Numbered from the stretch's first letter, positions 1 through 6,660 are shown. The stretch: 9,703 bases of DNA from JACRBK01 sp964427955 (GCA_964427955.1 CAYRWY010000216.1:1-9703); one strand, 5' to 3'. Translations and numbers: made by a program. The notes: a model not told the origin generated them from the letters alone.

Positions 1-65
1 TCGCGCGGGACGATTTCCGCGCCGTCGTGGACGCGTTGCAGCGCCGCGTGCCGGACTGGGATTGA
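1..65 (+). CDS. 3' end of an unidentified protein (partial)
   Basis: An open frame enters from the left edge, with its first complete codon at position 3, and ends at the TGA at 63-65. The visible tail reads ARDDFRAVVDALQRRVPDWD. It is alanine/arginine-rich with GC-rich third positions, and looks like a closing amphipathic helix. The codon use resembles the other genes here, and the non-coding repeat region starts soon after the stop, which supports a real gene end. Twenty residues are too few to assign a family or function. Confidence 0.45.
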   Translation, partial: ARDDFRAVVDALQRRVPDWD

Positions 66-147
66 GTCCGGTGGGATAGGCTGCTGACCTTTGCCTTGAA
101 ATCTAAACCCATCCTCTCCCCAGGCAAGCGGTACGGTTGGCAGAGCC

Positions 148-200
148 TACCTCACCCCCCGGCCCCCTCTCCAGACTTGAAGAGGGGCAGGGGTGAGGTA
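148..200. repeat. 53-bp palindromic intergenic repeat (two nested stems)
   Basis: The outer arms TACCTCACCCC (148-158) and GGGGTGAGGTA (190-200) are perfect reverse complements over 11 bp. Inside them, CCCCTCT (164-170) pairs with AGAGGGG (181-187) around a 10-nt loop. The central 24 nt (164-187) recur inverted at 2409-2432 with one mismatch. The left half recurs at about 2293, and inverted at about 2486, at 6552, and directly at the window end. This is a dispersed REP-like or MITE-like element. It lies in the otherwise gene-free stretch 66-356, which also holds an AT-richer patch at about 270-320. Confidence 0.8.
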
Positions 201-283
201 AAACGCGGCGAATTTTCGGGTACTCAATGCTTTTTGGGGGGAGCGCCCGGCCATCGTTGGGGGGAAAACGGTATACTTTGTTA

Positions 284-314
284 TTGTCTGTAAATAGATC
301 GCTCAGTGTAGAAT
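284..314 (+). promoter_or_regulatory. Possible sigma70-like promoter for the first secreted protein
   Basis: The gap turns AT-rich just before the gene. TTGTCT (284-289) is a partial -35 match. TGTAGA (307-312, 17-nt spacer) or TAGAAT (309-314, 19-nt spacer) could be the -10. An alternative -10-like TATACT lies at 272-277 but has no good -35. Either choice would give a leader of about 30 to 75 nt before the ATG at 357. This is read by eye from consensus similarity only, so confidence is low. Confidence 0.3.
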
Positions 315-356
315 AGAAACGCGCTGCGGCCAAGGTACTTTTTCAAAGGAGGAATT

Positions 357-2174
357 ATGTTGCAACGGCAAGGCAGATGGATACTGGTCGGGTTGCTCTG
401 CGCCAGCGTGATCGCCAGTGTGGTTAGCCTCCCGAAAGCGCAGGCGGCTCCTCCCATGCAAGGGCGGCTGTCGTTCGATGATGCGGCGGCGATGTCTGGC
501 ACGCTGAACGACGCCTCGCCGACCGCCAACTGGTCGTTTGACTGCCTGGCGGAGGGTATCGGATCGGTCGTGGTCACGACCACGTCCGGCGATCTGGCGG
601 TGGATGTGGCCGTCATGGATGCCGCGGGTAACGCCTTCGCGGGCGGCAGCGTCGTCAGCAGCGATCCCAACGTGACGGCTGCCGAAGCGTTCACCATGCC
701 CTCTACCGGCGTGTGCTGGGTGCAGATCAGCCGGTCCGGCGGTACGTCCGGCGGTTACGACGTGCGGCTGCTGCCCGGCTTCGCCAGGCTGGAGGTCTGG
801 GATGCCTTCGACAACTCCGGCAAGTTGGGGCTATCCTGGTCGCCGTATGCCTCCGACACCCTGGCGGTCGATGTCGTCAACCAGCAGCTCCAGGTCCAGG
901 TGCTGACGGACAACCTGCTGGGCTATGCCATCCCCGATGACGACGTCAGTTGGAAGGATTTTTACGTGCAGGCCGACGTGTCGATTGAGGATTCGCCGAG
1001 CTATGCCGAATACGGCTTCGTGCTGCGCCTCTCGACCGATGCCAGCGACAACGACAGCTTCTATTCCTTCACTTTCAGCACTGATGGCGATTACACGGTG
1101 TACTATTTCAACGGGGATTGGCAGGTGATCCAGGACTGGACGACGTCCTCGGTCGTGTCCACGTCCGACCGGCAGGCGCGGCTGGGCCTGATGGTCCAGG
1201 GTAATGTGCTGCGCGCCTATTATGACGGGGAATTCGTGGCCGAAGTCACCGATCCGTCGGGCTATGCCTCGGAAGGATCGATTGCTCTGGCTATCGGCAC
1301 GATCAAGGATCAGACCGATACCCTGACCGTCGATTTCGATAACCTGGTGCTCACCACGCCGCTGGGGACCGGCTCATCGCTGCCCTTTGGCGGCACCGGG
1401 CCGACGCCACAGGCCACGCCTGCCGCGGGCGGACTGCTGGGCATTCTGGGCGCGGCGACCAAGCCTCCGGCGGAAGCGACCGCTACTCCCACGCCGACGG
1501 TCGGCTTTGTGCTGCCGACCCCGCCTCCGGCGCAGCCCACGCCGACGACTGCCTTCGTCCTGCCCACGCCCGCGACGGGTGGGGGATCGGACGTGCCCGC
1601 GACGCTCAAAAACTGGAACAGCACGAACATTGCTGATATCGTGGGCGAGCTGCAAAAGGCGGGCGTAGTGCCGTCGGGTGGATCGATTGGGCTGAACGTG
1701 CCGAGCAGCTATGGCGATACGTCGTCCAGCGGGTGGAGCTACTACACGTTGGGACAGGGCAATTCCTTCCGCAACTTCGTGTTGAACTTCGATGCGCGCC
1801 AGATTTTCGGTGCGGAAGGGGCAGGCTGCGGGATGTACTTCCGCGACAGCGATGCGGTGAGCGATGACGCGATCATCTTCGCCGACGGCAGCGCGCTGCT
1901 GGGCGAGTGGGATGCGCAGGGGAATCTGGCGGACGCCAGTGTCATCGACACCGCCACCGGCGCGAATGCGGGCGTGGGCGCGACCAACCGGATCACGGTG
2001 GTCGCCAACGAGGCGACGGTCTTGATGTACGTCAACGGCCAGTTGTTCGCCGACGCCCAGTTCACCCCGGCGTCCGGCACCCTTGCGCTGGAGATGTACG
2101 TCCCGACCGACGACGCCGGGGCGACCGAAGAGACCTATTGCCAGTTGAACAACATCGTGCTGTGGGGGTTCTAA
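357..2174 (+). CDS. Secreted PPC/concanavalin-like multidomain protein (paralogue A)
   Basis: A 605-aa exported protein of unknown function. The ATG at 357 follows a strong Shine-Dalgarno (AAAGGAGGA, 345-353). Residues 1-30 form a signal peptide with a hydrophobic core and a likely cut after AQA30. There is no lipobox. Residues about 33-143 resemble a PPC-type beta sandwich (SGTLND...W.F, VVVTTTSGDL) and carry C63 and C120. Residues about 147-336 look like a concanavalin/LamG-type sandwich, closing with VDFDNLVLTTPLG. A Pro/Thr/Ala/Gly linker (about 337-414) repeats FVLPTP at 384-389 and 400-405. The C-terminal domain (about 415-605) starts WNSTNIADIVGELQ and holds C491 and C595. No catalytic motif is evident. 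A role in surface glycan or polymer binding is inferred from fold type only. The gene downstream at 2602 has the same domain order. Domain names rest on pattern recognition, not a profile search. Confidence 0.88.
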   Translation: MLQRQGRWILVGLLCASVIASVVSLPKAQAAPPMQGRLSFDDAAAMSGTLNDASPTANWSFDCLAEGIGSVVVTTTSGDLAVDVAVMDAAGNAFAGGSVVSSDPNVTAAEAFTMPSTGVCWVQISRSGGTSGGYDVRLLPGFARLEVWDAFDNSGKLGLSWSPYASDTLAVDVVNQQLQVQVLTDNLLGYAIPDDDVSWKDFYVQADVSIEDSPSYAEYGFVLRLSTDASDNDSFYSFTFSTDGDYTVYYFNGDWQVIQDWTTSSVVSTSDRQARLGLMVQGNVLRAYYDGEFVAEVTDPSGYASEGSIALAIGTIKDQTDTLTVDFDNLVLTTPLGTGSSLPFGGTGPTPQATPAAGGLLGILGAATKPPAEATATPTPTVGFVLPTPPPAQPTPTTAFVLPTPATGGGSDVPATLKNWNSTNIADIVGELQKAGVVPSGGSIGLNVPSSYGDTSSSGWSYYTLGQGNSFRNFVLNFDARQIFGAEGAGCGMYFRDSDAVSDDAIIFADGSALLGEWDAQGNLADASVIDTATGANAGVGATNRITVVANEATVLMYVNGQLFADAQFTPASGTLALEMYVPTDDAGATEETYCQLNNIVLWGF

Positions 2175-2196
2175 GTACAGCATTCGGGATGGGTAG

Positions 2197-2264
2197 GGGC
2201 AGAGCTTGCTCTGCCCAGGCGCAGCAAGCTTAGGGTATCGGTAGGGGCACCCCTCGGGGTGCCC
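2197..2264 (+). terminator. Two tandem GC hairpins after the first secreted-protein gene
   Basis: The first hairpin pairs GGGCAGAGC (2197-2205) with GCTCTGCCC (2208-2216). The second pairs GGGCACCCC (2245-2253) with GGGGTGCCC (2256-2264). Both arm pairs are perfect over 9 bp; in practice each would form 8 pairs with a CTTG or CTCG tetraloop. Each hairpin is preceded by GTAGGGGC (2193-2200 and 2241-2248), whose end overlaps the left arm. They start 22 bp after the stop codon, so they could end transcription or stabilise the mRNA. Neither has a following T tract, so a classical intrinsic terminator is not proven. They may instead be a dispersed repeat family, because GTAGGGGC also occurs inverted at 2556-2563 and 6481-6488. 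Confidence 0.5.
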
Positions 2265-2292
2265 AACAAGGGGCAACTTAAGCCGGGGATTT

Positions 2293-2361
2293 ACCTCACC
2301 CCCCGACCCCCTCTCCACCCGATGGCGAGGGGGAGCGGCGCCGTGGAAACGTCGGTGTAGG
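2293..2361 (+). repeat. 69-bp dispersed repeat, copy 1
   Basis: The element runs from ACCTCACCCC to GTCGGTGTAGG. By hand alignment it matches the reverse complement of 6484-6552 at 63 of 69 positions with no gaps. Its left part shares the CCTCACCCC...CCCCTCTCC module with the palindrome at 148-200. The right part, GTGGAAACGTCGGTGTAGG, is private to this subfamily within the window. Internal CCCCCTC and GAGGGGG stretches can pair. Confidence 0.8.
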
Positions 2362-2400
2362 CATGAGTCATCCCGAATTTTGAGAGAGGTTGGTAGATTG

Positions 2401-2510
2401 GCCCCTATCCCCTCTCCAAGTCTGGAGAGGGGACTGGCTCGTGCCCCCCTTCTCCGCTCTCGGAGAGGGGGGCGGGGGGTGAGGTAAATCTCCCAGGCAA
2501 AAGGTTAGCT
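2401..2510 (-). repeat. Composite double-hairpin repeat
   Basis: The first hairpin pairs CCCCTCTCCA (2409-2418) with TGGAGAGGGG (2423-2432) around AGTC. The second pairs 2445-2456 with 2461-2472, 12 bp including one G-T pair, around the 4-nt loop CTCT. Positions 2461-2510 read on the minus strand match 9654-9703 at 44 of 50 positions, starting with AGCTAA and TTTTGCCTGGGAGATT. Together with 2197-2264 and 2293-2361 this fills most of the 2175-2601 gap. The rest (about 2362-2400 and 2511-2600) shows no gene, only a lone TTGACA at 2568-2573 without a matching -10. Confidence 0.75.
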
Positions 2511-2601
2511 GATCAGTAGGGAGGGGTTAATCAGGGTCTTCCCGACTGTGAATTTGCCCCTACGGGCTTGACATCATTTTGGATTGGACACTGGTTGGCG
2601 T

Positions 2602-4143
2602 ATGCGTCGTTGGTGGATCGTCTTCGTGATCGTCGCCGGGCTGCTGCCGGGCTATCACCCCGTGCGGGCCCAGGCTCACGCGCTCGCGTTTTTTACCCCG
2701 GTCAGCGGGATTCTGAATGACCAGACGATCACCGAGGACTGGACCTTCGAGGGCCGGACCGACGAAGTGATCTCGCTGGTGGTGACCACCCGCCGCGGCG
2801 ATCTGGACCCCGTGCTGCAACTCCTCGCGCCGGATGGGCAGCTCGTCGCCGAAAACGACGATCTGGACTCGCTGGTGCGCGATGCCGGGCTGGAGGCGCT
2901 GACGCTGCCCGCCGACGGTACCTACACCGTGCGGATCGGGCGCTACCAGGGCCGGGACGGCACGGCGACCGGCGAATACGAACTGACGCTCACGCCGGGC
3001 TTTGCCCACGTGGCGCTGCGCGAAGGCTTCGATCAGGGCGTGCAGTCGTGGATTACCCCCACGGGTGAACAGATGCCGCTGGCCCAGGAGCGGCTGCGCC
3101 TGCGCGTCACGGCCCCCGATGCGACGCTGCTGGCCTTTCCGCCCGATTCTCCCGCGTTCGACGAGTTGTACTATCAAGCCACCGCGCGGCTGTTCGGCAC
3201 GTCGTCGTATGCCGAAGCCGGGCTGGTCTTCCGGGCCGGTCTGCCGGGCTTGTCTCGCTCCTACCAGTTCAAGGTCAATACGCGCGGCCAATGGCGGGTG
3301 TTGATGGTGGACGAGTCCGGCGTGTTCGCGCTGCGCACCTGGTCTGCGGACGTCAGCCTGAGCCAGGCGAACGGCGAGTGGACGCTGGCGGTGCTGGCGC
3401 GCGGGGATCAGTTTTCCTTCTACGCCAACGGGGTGTTATTGGGCACCCTGACGGATGATCGCCTGCCGCTGGCGGGCGCGGTGGGCGTGTTGGCCGGGTC
3501 CAGCGCCGACCAGACCGATCTGCCGACGATCCTGTTTGACGACGTGATCGTGACCACCCGGCTGGGGACGACCTACCGCGGGCTGCCGCTGGCGCTGGCC
3601 ACCTGGGAGTCGAGCGATCCCGGTGCGATTGCGCGCGAGTTGGGCGAGACGGGGCTGGTGAATCTGGCGGCGACGCGCGACCTGTTCCTGCCGGAAAAGA
3701 CCATCTCGGCCAGCGGCGTCACGACCACCCTGGAACTGATCGGCTCCGATCAGGCCCTCTATGCCGATTTCCTGCTCAGCGCGGATCTGACCATCATGAC
3801 CGGGGGCCAGAGCAACGGTTGCGGCGTGTTCTACCGCTGGCAGGATGATCGCGACTTCGATCTGAGCTACATCGATACGGCGGGCGGTTTCGGCGTCGTC
3901 CAGACGCGCGGCGGCCAACTGACCACCAATGTCTACGCGCTCAGCCCGATGGTGCAGGCGGGCGCGAACAAGCTGCTGGTCATCGCGCAGGGCGATCACG
4001 TGGCGCTGTACGTGAACGGTGCGCTGGTGACCGAAGAGACGGTCCTATCCGGCAGCGGGCGCGCGGGCGTCGCGCTGCTGAATTATGAAGACGTGCACAC
4101 GGACTGCCTGCTGTCCAATATCTGGGTGTGGCCCTTGCAATGA
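2602..4143 (+). CDS. Secreted PPC/concanavalin-like multidomain protein (paralogue B)
   Basis: A 513-aa exported protein of unknown function with the same domain order as the gene at 357. I chose the ATG at 2602 because it gives a compact signal peptide (MRRWWIVFVIVAGLL..., likely cut after AQA25). An in-frame TTG at 2584 would add six residues, and neither start has a clear Shine-Dalgarno. Residues about 27-133 resemble a PPC sandwich (SGILND...W.FEG, LVVTTRRGDLDPVL). Residues about 137-320 are a concanavalin-like sandwich ending LFDDVIVTTRLG. Residues about 333-513 match the C-terminal domain of paralogue A (WESSDPGAIARELGETGLV; CGVFYR; final VWPLQ), with C407 and C502 in equivalent places. 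The long Pro/Thr linker of paralogue A and its PPC-domain cysteines are absent. The L,D-transpeptidase gene starts 21 bp downstream, suggesting co-transcription and a cell-envelope role, which is inferred. Confidence 0.87.
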   Translation: MRRWWIVFVIVAGLLPGYHPVRAQAHALAFFTPVSGILNDQTITEDWTFEGRTDEVISLVVTTRRGDLDPVLQLLAPDGQLVAENDDLDSLVRDAGLEALTLPADGTYTVRIGRYQGRDGTATGEYELTLTPGFAHVALREGFDQGVQSWITPTGEQMPLAQERLRLRVTAPDATLLAFPPDSPAFDELYYQATARLFGTSSYAEAGLVFRAGLPGLSRSYQFKVNTRGQWRVLMVDESGVFALRTWSADVSLSQANGEWTLAVLARGDQFSFYANGVLLGTLTDDRLPLAGAVGVLAGSSADQTDLPTILFDDVIVTTRLGTTYRGLPLALATWESSDPGAIARELGETGLVNLAATRDLFLPEKTISASGVTTTLELIGSDQALYADFLLSADLTIMTGGQSNGCGVFYRWQDDRDFDLSYIDTAGGFGVVQTRGGQLTTNVYALSPMVQAGANKLLVIAQGDHVALYVNGALVTEETVLSGSGRAGVALLNYEDVHTDCLLSNIWVWPLQ

Positions 4144-4164
4144 ACCGGTGATCAAGGGGGAGAC

Positions 4165-5118
4165 TTGACACGACGCGCCAAAATCCTGAGCTTTTTGATC
4201 CTGCTGACCGTGATCGCGCTGCCCTACCGGGCGGGGAAATTGCGGCCCCGTGTTGAAGCTGCCCCAGGCACCGCTTGCGCCCAACTGACCGCCGAGTCTC
4301 CCAGCAGCCCGGCCTGTGATGCCGAAATGGCCGCGCACCCGCTGCCCGATCTGGTCCGCCCGGTGCCGTACGTGGCCGGACGCGACGGCGACGCGATCCC
4401 GCGCTCGGTTCTGCTGCCCGACACGCCGCTGGATTATCCCATCGGCTGGCAGCGCCGCGCGTGGTATTTCAGCGATGCGCCGGGCGTCTTTCCCGCCGAG
4501 ACGGATTACACCGACGCCCGCCGTATTCCGCGCGAAACGCTGTTCTACATCTACCAGAGCGTCGAGGCCGCCGGGGAAGTCTGGTACCTGATCGCGCCGG
4601 GCGAATGGATGCGCGCCCAGTTCATCGCGGTGTTGCAGCTTCCAATCCGGCCCGACGGCGTGTCCGGGCGCTGGATCGCGCTCGATCTCTACGAGCAAAC
4701 GCTGGTCGCCCTGATCGACGACAGGCCGATCTTCGCGACGCTGATTTCCAGCGGCTATTACCTGGAGACGACCTGGGGCCTGTTCCACATCTACGCCCGC
4801 ACCGCCGCGATGACCATGCGCGGCCCGCCGGGCGCGAATCCGCCGGAGTACGTGTTCGAGACCTCCTGGGTGCTGTTTTTCAATGGCCACCAGGGGATGC
4901 ACGCCATGCCCTATCACAATAATTTCGGCATGAAGCGCACGCACGGCTGTGTGAATGTCCCGCCCGGCGACGAGGAATGGCTGTGGAACTGGGTGGACGA
5001 GACGGCCAGCACCTGGGACCCCAACGGCACGAGCGATTTTTTCGTGGAATATCCCGATCAAGCGCCCTGGGTCTACGTCTACGAGAGCGATCCGATCCCG
5101 GTCTGGCGCGGCTGGTAA
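4165..5118 (+). CDS. Exported L,D-transpeptidase (YkuD family)
   Basis: A 317-aa enzyme predicted to make 3-3 peptidoglycan cross-links, or to attach proteins to peptidoglycan, through an acyl-enzyme on cysteine. The TTG start at 4165 is supported by an AAGGGGGAG Shine-Dalgarno just upstream (4154-4162) and by the N-terminus: basic residues, then a hydrophobic stretch at about 7-20 acting as signal or anchor. C38 and C51 may pair. Residues about 52-165 include an SH3-like stretch (VWYLIAPGEWMRAQFIAV). The catalytic domain covers about 168-290, opening RWIALDLYEQTLVALIDDRP. Its active site has H246 (MHAMPYH) and the THGCVN motif at 259-264, with nucleophile C262; Thr replaces the more usual Ser before HGC. 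The family assignment is strong, while the precise substrate is unknown. It lies 21 bp after the secreted-protein gene, so an envelope operon is likely. Confidence 0.92.
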   Translation: MTRRAKILSFLILLTVIALPYRAGKLRPRVEAAPGTACAQLTAESPSSPACDAEMAAHPLPDLVRPVPYVAGRDGDAIPRSVLLPDTPLDYPIGWQRRAWYFSDAPGVFPAETDYTDARRIPRETLFYIYQSVEAAGEVWYLIAPGEWMRAQFIAVLQLPIRPDGVSGRWIALDLYEQTLVALIDDRPIFATLISSGYYLETTWGLFHIYARTAAMTMRGPPGANPPEYVFETSWVLFFNGHQGMHAMPYHNNFGMKRTHGCVNVPPGDEEWLWNWVDETASTWDPNGTSDFFVEYPDQAPWVYVYESDPIPVWRGW

Positions 5119-5208
5119 CCTCTCTCGTCGGAAGTTGCGGTAAAATGGATGGCCAATGGGGGACGGCTTGCTGCGCCCGCCAGGTTGTTATAGACTGCGA
5201 GTGGTGGA

Positions 5209-5454
5209 ATGGACAAAACTCCGAATGTACTGGGCGGTGAAATCTGGCGGCGCGGTGCACGTCTGGGACTGCGCTGGACCGCCGTATTTTTCGGCGTGAT
5301 GGCCGTGGCGTACCTGCTGCTGGGCGTCACGGGATGGTCCGGGGCGGTGCGCGCCCTGTGCGCGATGGGCATCGGCCCGGTGATCGGCACGTTGATCATC
5401 GTGGTGGTGTGGGGTATTCGCCGCCCGGCGGGGCGGGACATGACGAAGGACTGA
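5209..5454 (+). CDS. Small two-helix membrane protein, unknown function
   Basis: An 81-aa protein starting at the ATG at 5209, with a modest GGTGG Shine-Dalgarno at 5203-5207. Two hydrophobic segments are visible, about residues 23-42 (WTAVFFGVMAVAYLLLGVTG) and about 50-69 (CAMGIGPVIGTLIIVVVWGI). Arginines flank them (RRGARLGLR before, GIRRPAGR after), and a short charged tail ends MTKD. I do not recognise a family. The 90-bp gap after the transpeptidase contains a TAAAAT (5141-5146) and a TTATAGACT patch (5188-5196) that might serve a separate promoter, but no clean -35 pairs with either. The methyltransferase gene starts 5 bp after its stop, with its Shine-Dalgarno inside this gene, so the two are probably translated from one message. 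Confidence 0.75.
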   Translation: MDKTPNVLGGEIWRRGARLGLRWTAVFFGVMAVAYLLLGVTGWSGAVRALCAMGIGPVIGTLIIVVVWGIRRPAGRDMTKD

Positions 5455-5459
5455 TCACA

Positions 5460-6317
5460 ATGTCGGAACAGGCGGAGCACAAGACGTCGGCGTTCGACGA
5501 GCAGTACGAGACTCTCAAGGCGCGCTTCGATCAGGCCGCCAAGCTGTACGATACCCAATTTGGGCCGCCGTCCGGCAGCCGGCCCGGAAACCCGCTGCTG
5601 TGCTGGCTGCGCGATGAGCATCTGGCGCTGCTGCGCGGGTTGGTCAAGCCCGGCGCGGGCCTGCTCGACATCGGCTGTGGCACGGGCGAAGAGACGATCC
5701 GGTTGGTGCAGGACGGCTACAGCGTGCTGGGGATCGACCTCAGCCCGTCCATGATCTGGCAGGCACAGGCCAAAGCGGGCAGCCTGGGACTGCGCCGGGG
5801 ACTGGTCTTCAAGACGCTTCCGGCGGGCAAGATCGCGACGCTGGACGAGCGCGGTCCGTTCCAGGGCGCTTACGCCAGCCTGGGTACGCTCAACACCGAG
5901 CCGGACCTGCCCGGCCTGGCCGAGGGGCTGCACGCGCTGTTGGAGCCGGGCGCGCCCTTCGTGGCGACCGTGATGAACCGCCGCTGCCTGTTCGAGAAGC
6001 TGGCCAAGCTCACCCCCGAACAGAAGCTCACCCGGTCCGCCGACTGGACCGAGAGCCGCGCCGGGGCGACGGGGATCACGGCGCGCGTCCGCTTCTATGC
6101 GCCGGACCAGTTCGCGCAGGCATTCAAGCCGTATTTCAGTGTCGAATCCGTCATCGCCTTTCCGCTGTGGCTGCCGCCGGTGCAGTTACACGATCTCTAC
6201 CGCGCCCAGCAGGAGCGCTTCAAGGCCCTGGAACCCCGCGAGCGCCGGATGCGATCCTGGCCGCTGTTCCGGTCGCTGGGCGATCATTTCCTGATGGTGC
6301 TGCGGAACCAACCGTAA
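5460..6317 (+). CDS. Class I SAM-dependent methyltransferase, substrate unknown
   Basis: A 285-aa cytoplasmic protein. The open frame extends upstream of 5460, but the ATG there has a Shine-Dalgarno AAGGA (5446-5450, 9-nt spacing) and avoids overlap with the membrane-protein gene. Motif I is LLDIGCGTGE (68-77). The acidic residue after strand beta-2 is D93 in VLGIDLSPSMI. The GAYASLGTLN segment fits the motif around strand beta-4, and a later strand reads FVATVMN. This matches UbiE/Methyltransf_11-25-like small-molecule methyltransferases by general family knowledge. Nothing in the C-terminal half (about 190-285) tells me the substrate. The TAA stop lies inside the left arm of the inverted repeat that bounds the next gap. 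No membrane segments are seen. Confidence 0.85.
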   Translation: MSEQAEHKTSAFDEQYETLKARFDQAAKLYDTQFGPPSGSRPGNPLLCWLRDEHLALLRGLVKPGAGLLDIGCGTGEETIRLVQDGYSVLGIDLSPSMIWQAQAKAGSLGLRRGLVFKTLPAGKIATLDERGPFQGAYASLGTLNTEPDLPGLAEGLHALLEPGAPFVATVMNRRCLFEKLAKLTPEQKLTRSADWTESRAGATGITARVRFYAPDQFAQAFKPYFSVESVIAFPLWLPPVQLHDLYRAQQERFKALEPRERRMRSWPLFRSLGDHFLMVLRNQP

Positions 6318-6594
6318 ACAGTTATCAGTGGGCAGTGATCAGTTCGGAGCATTTCCAGCATATAACCTGTAACGACGTGATTTGTTTGAAGAGGACTGAT
6401 CTTTGCATCTCCCTCCCCGGCTGGCCTGGCTCAGGGGCGGACGGGCATTCTTGAGGGACCATTTTTCAACGCAGGGCGCTGCCCCTACACCGACGTTTCC
6501 ACCGCGCCTCCCCCCCTCGCCACCGCGTGGAGAGGGGGCCGGGGGGTGAGGTGATTTAGCATTAACTGTCCACTGTCAACTGAAAACTGTCTAC
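6314..6594. repeat. 281-bp intergenic segment bounded by imperfect inverted repeats (MITE-like)
   Basis: Positions 6314-6344 match the reverse complement of 6564-6594 at 25 of 31 positions. Each arm is built of CAGT-type units; in the left arm CAGTTATCAGT (6319-6329) is nearly repeated as CAGTGATCAGT (6333-6343). The left arm overlaps the methyltransferase stop codon. The interior has no convincing ORF and contains the second copy of the 69-bp repeat. No transposase is seen, and I cannot define target-site duplications. The remaining 6595-6660 is gene-free apart from the possible extension of the next gene. Confidence 0.6.
6484..6552 (-). repeat. 69-bp dispersed repeat, copy 2 (inverted)
   Basis: Read on the minus strand, this matches 2293-2361 at 63 of 69 positions without gaps. 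The differences are scattered, mostly in the G/C-rich centre, and the GTGGAAACGTCGGTGTAGG end is identical. GCCCCTAC just beside it (6481-6488) is the inverted GTAGGGGC motif also found in the hairpins after the first secreted-protein gene. Confidence 0.8.
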
Positions 6595-6660
6595 TCCCCG
6601 GAGGCCGCTATCAATCTTCCAACTCCTCCTTACACCCGTGAATTTCGGCCCATCAACGGC

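Noticed and set aside
96..293. Short plus-strand open frame across the first repeat
   Set aside because: It spans the palindromic repeat, has no ribosome site, and its translation is mostly repeat-encoded Pro/Gly/Arg.
1374..2318. 314-codon minus-strand open frame opposite the first secreted protein
   Set aside because: It is antisense to a gene with a signal peptide, ribosome site and clear domains. Its Arg-rich low-complexity translation runs into the repeat region.
2193..2510. CRISPR array
   Set aside because: The repeats differ in sequence and orientation, with irregular spacing and no uniform spacers; they are hairpin-forming dispersed elements, and no cas genes are present.
2568..2573. 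Perfect TTGACA as a -35 box for the second secreted-protein gene
   Set aside because: No -10-like hexamer lies 16-18 nt downstream (the site reads CTGGTT), so a promoter here is not supported.
2584..2601. TTG at 2584 as the start of the second secreted protein
   Set aside because: No Shine-Dalgarno precedes it, and the ATG at 2602 gives a more typical signal peptide. The choice is not certain.
4045..5061. 338-codon minus-strand open frame opposite the transpeptidase
   Set aside because: It is a shadow of the YkuD-family gene, which has an intact active site; no recognisable domain is on this strand.
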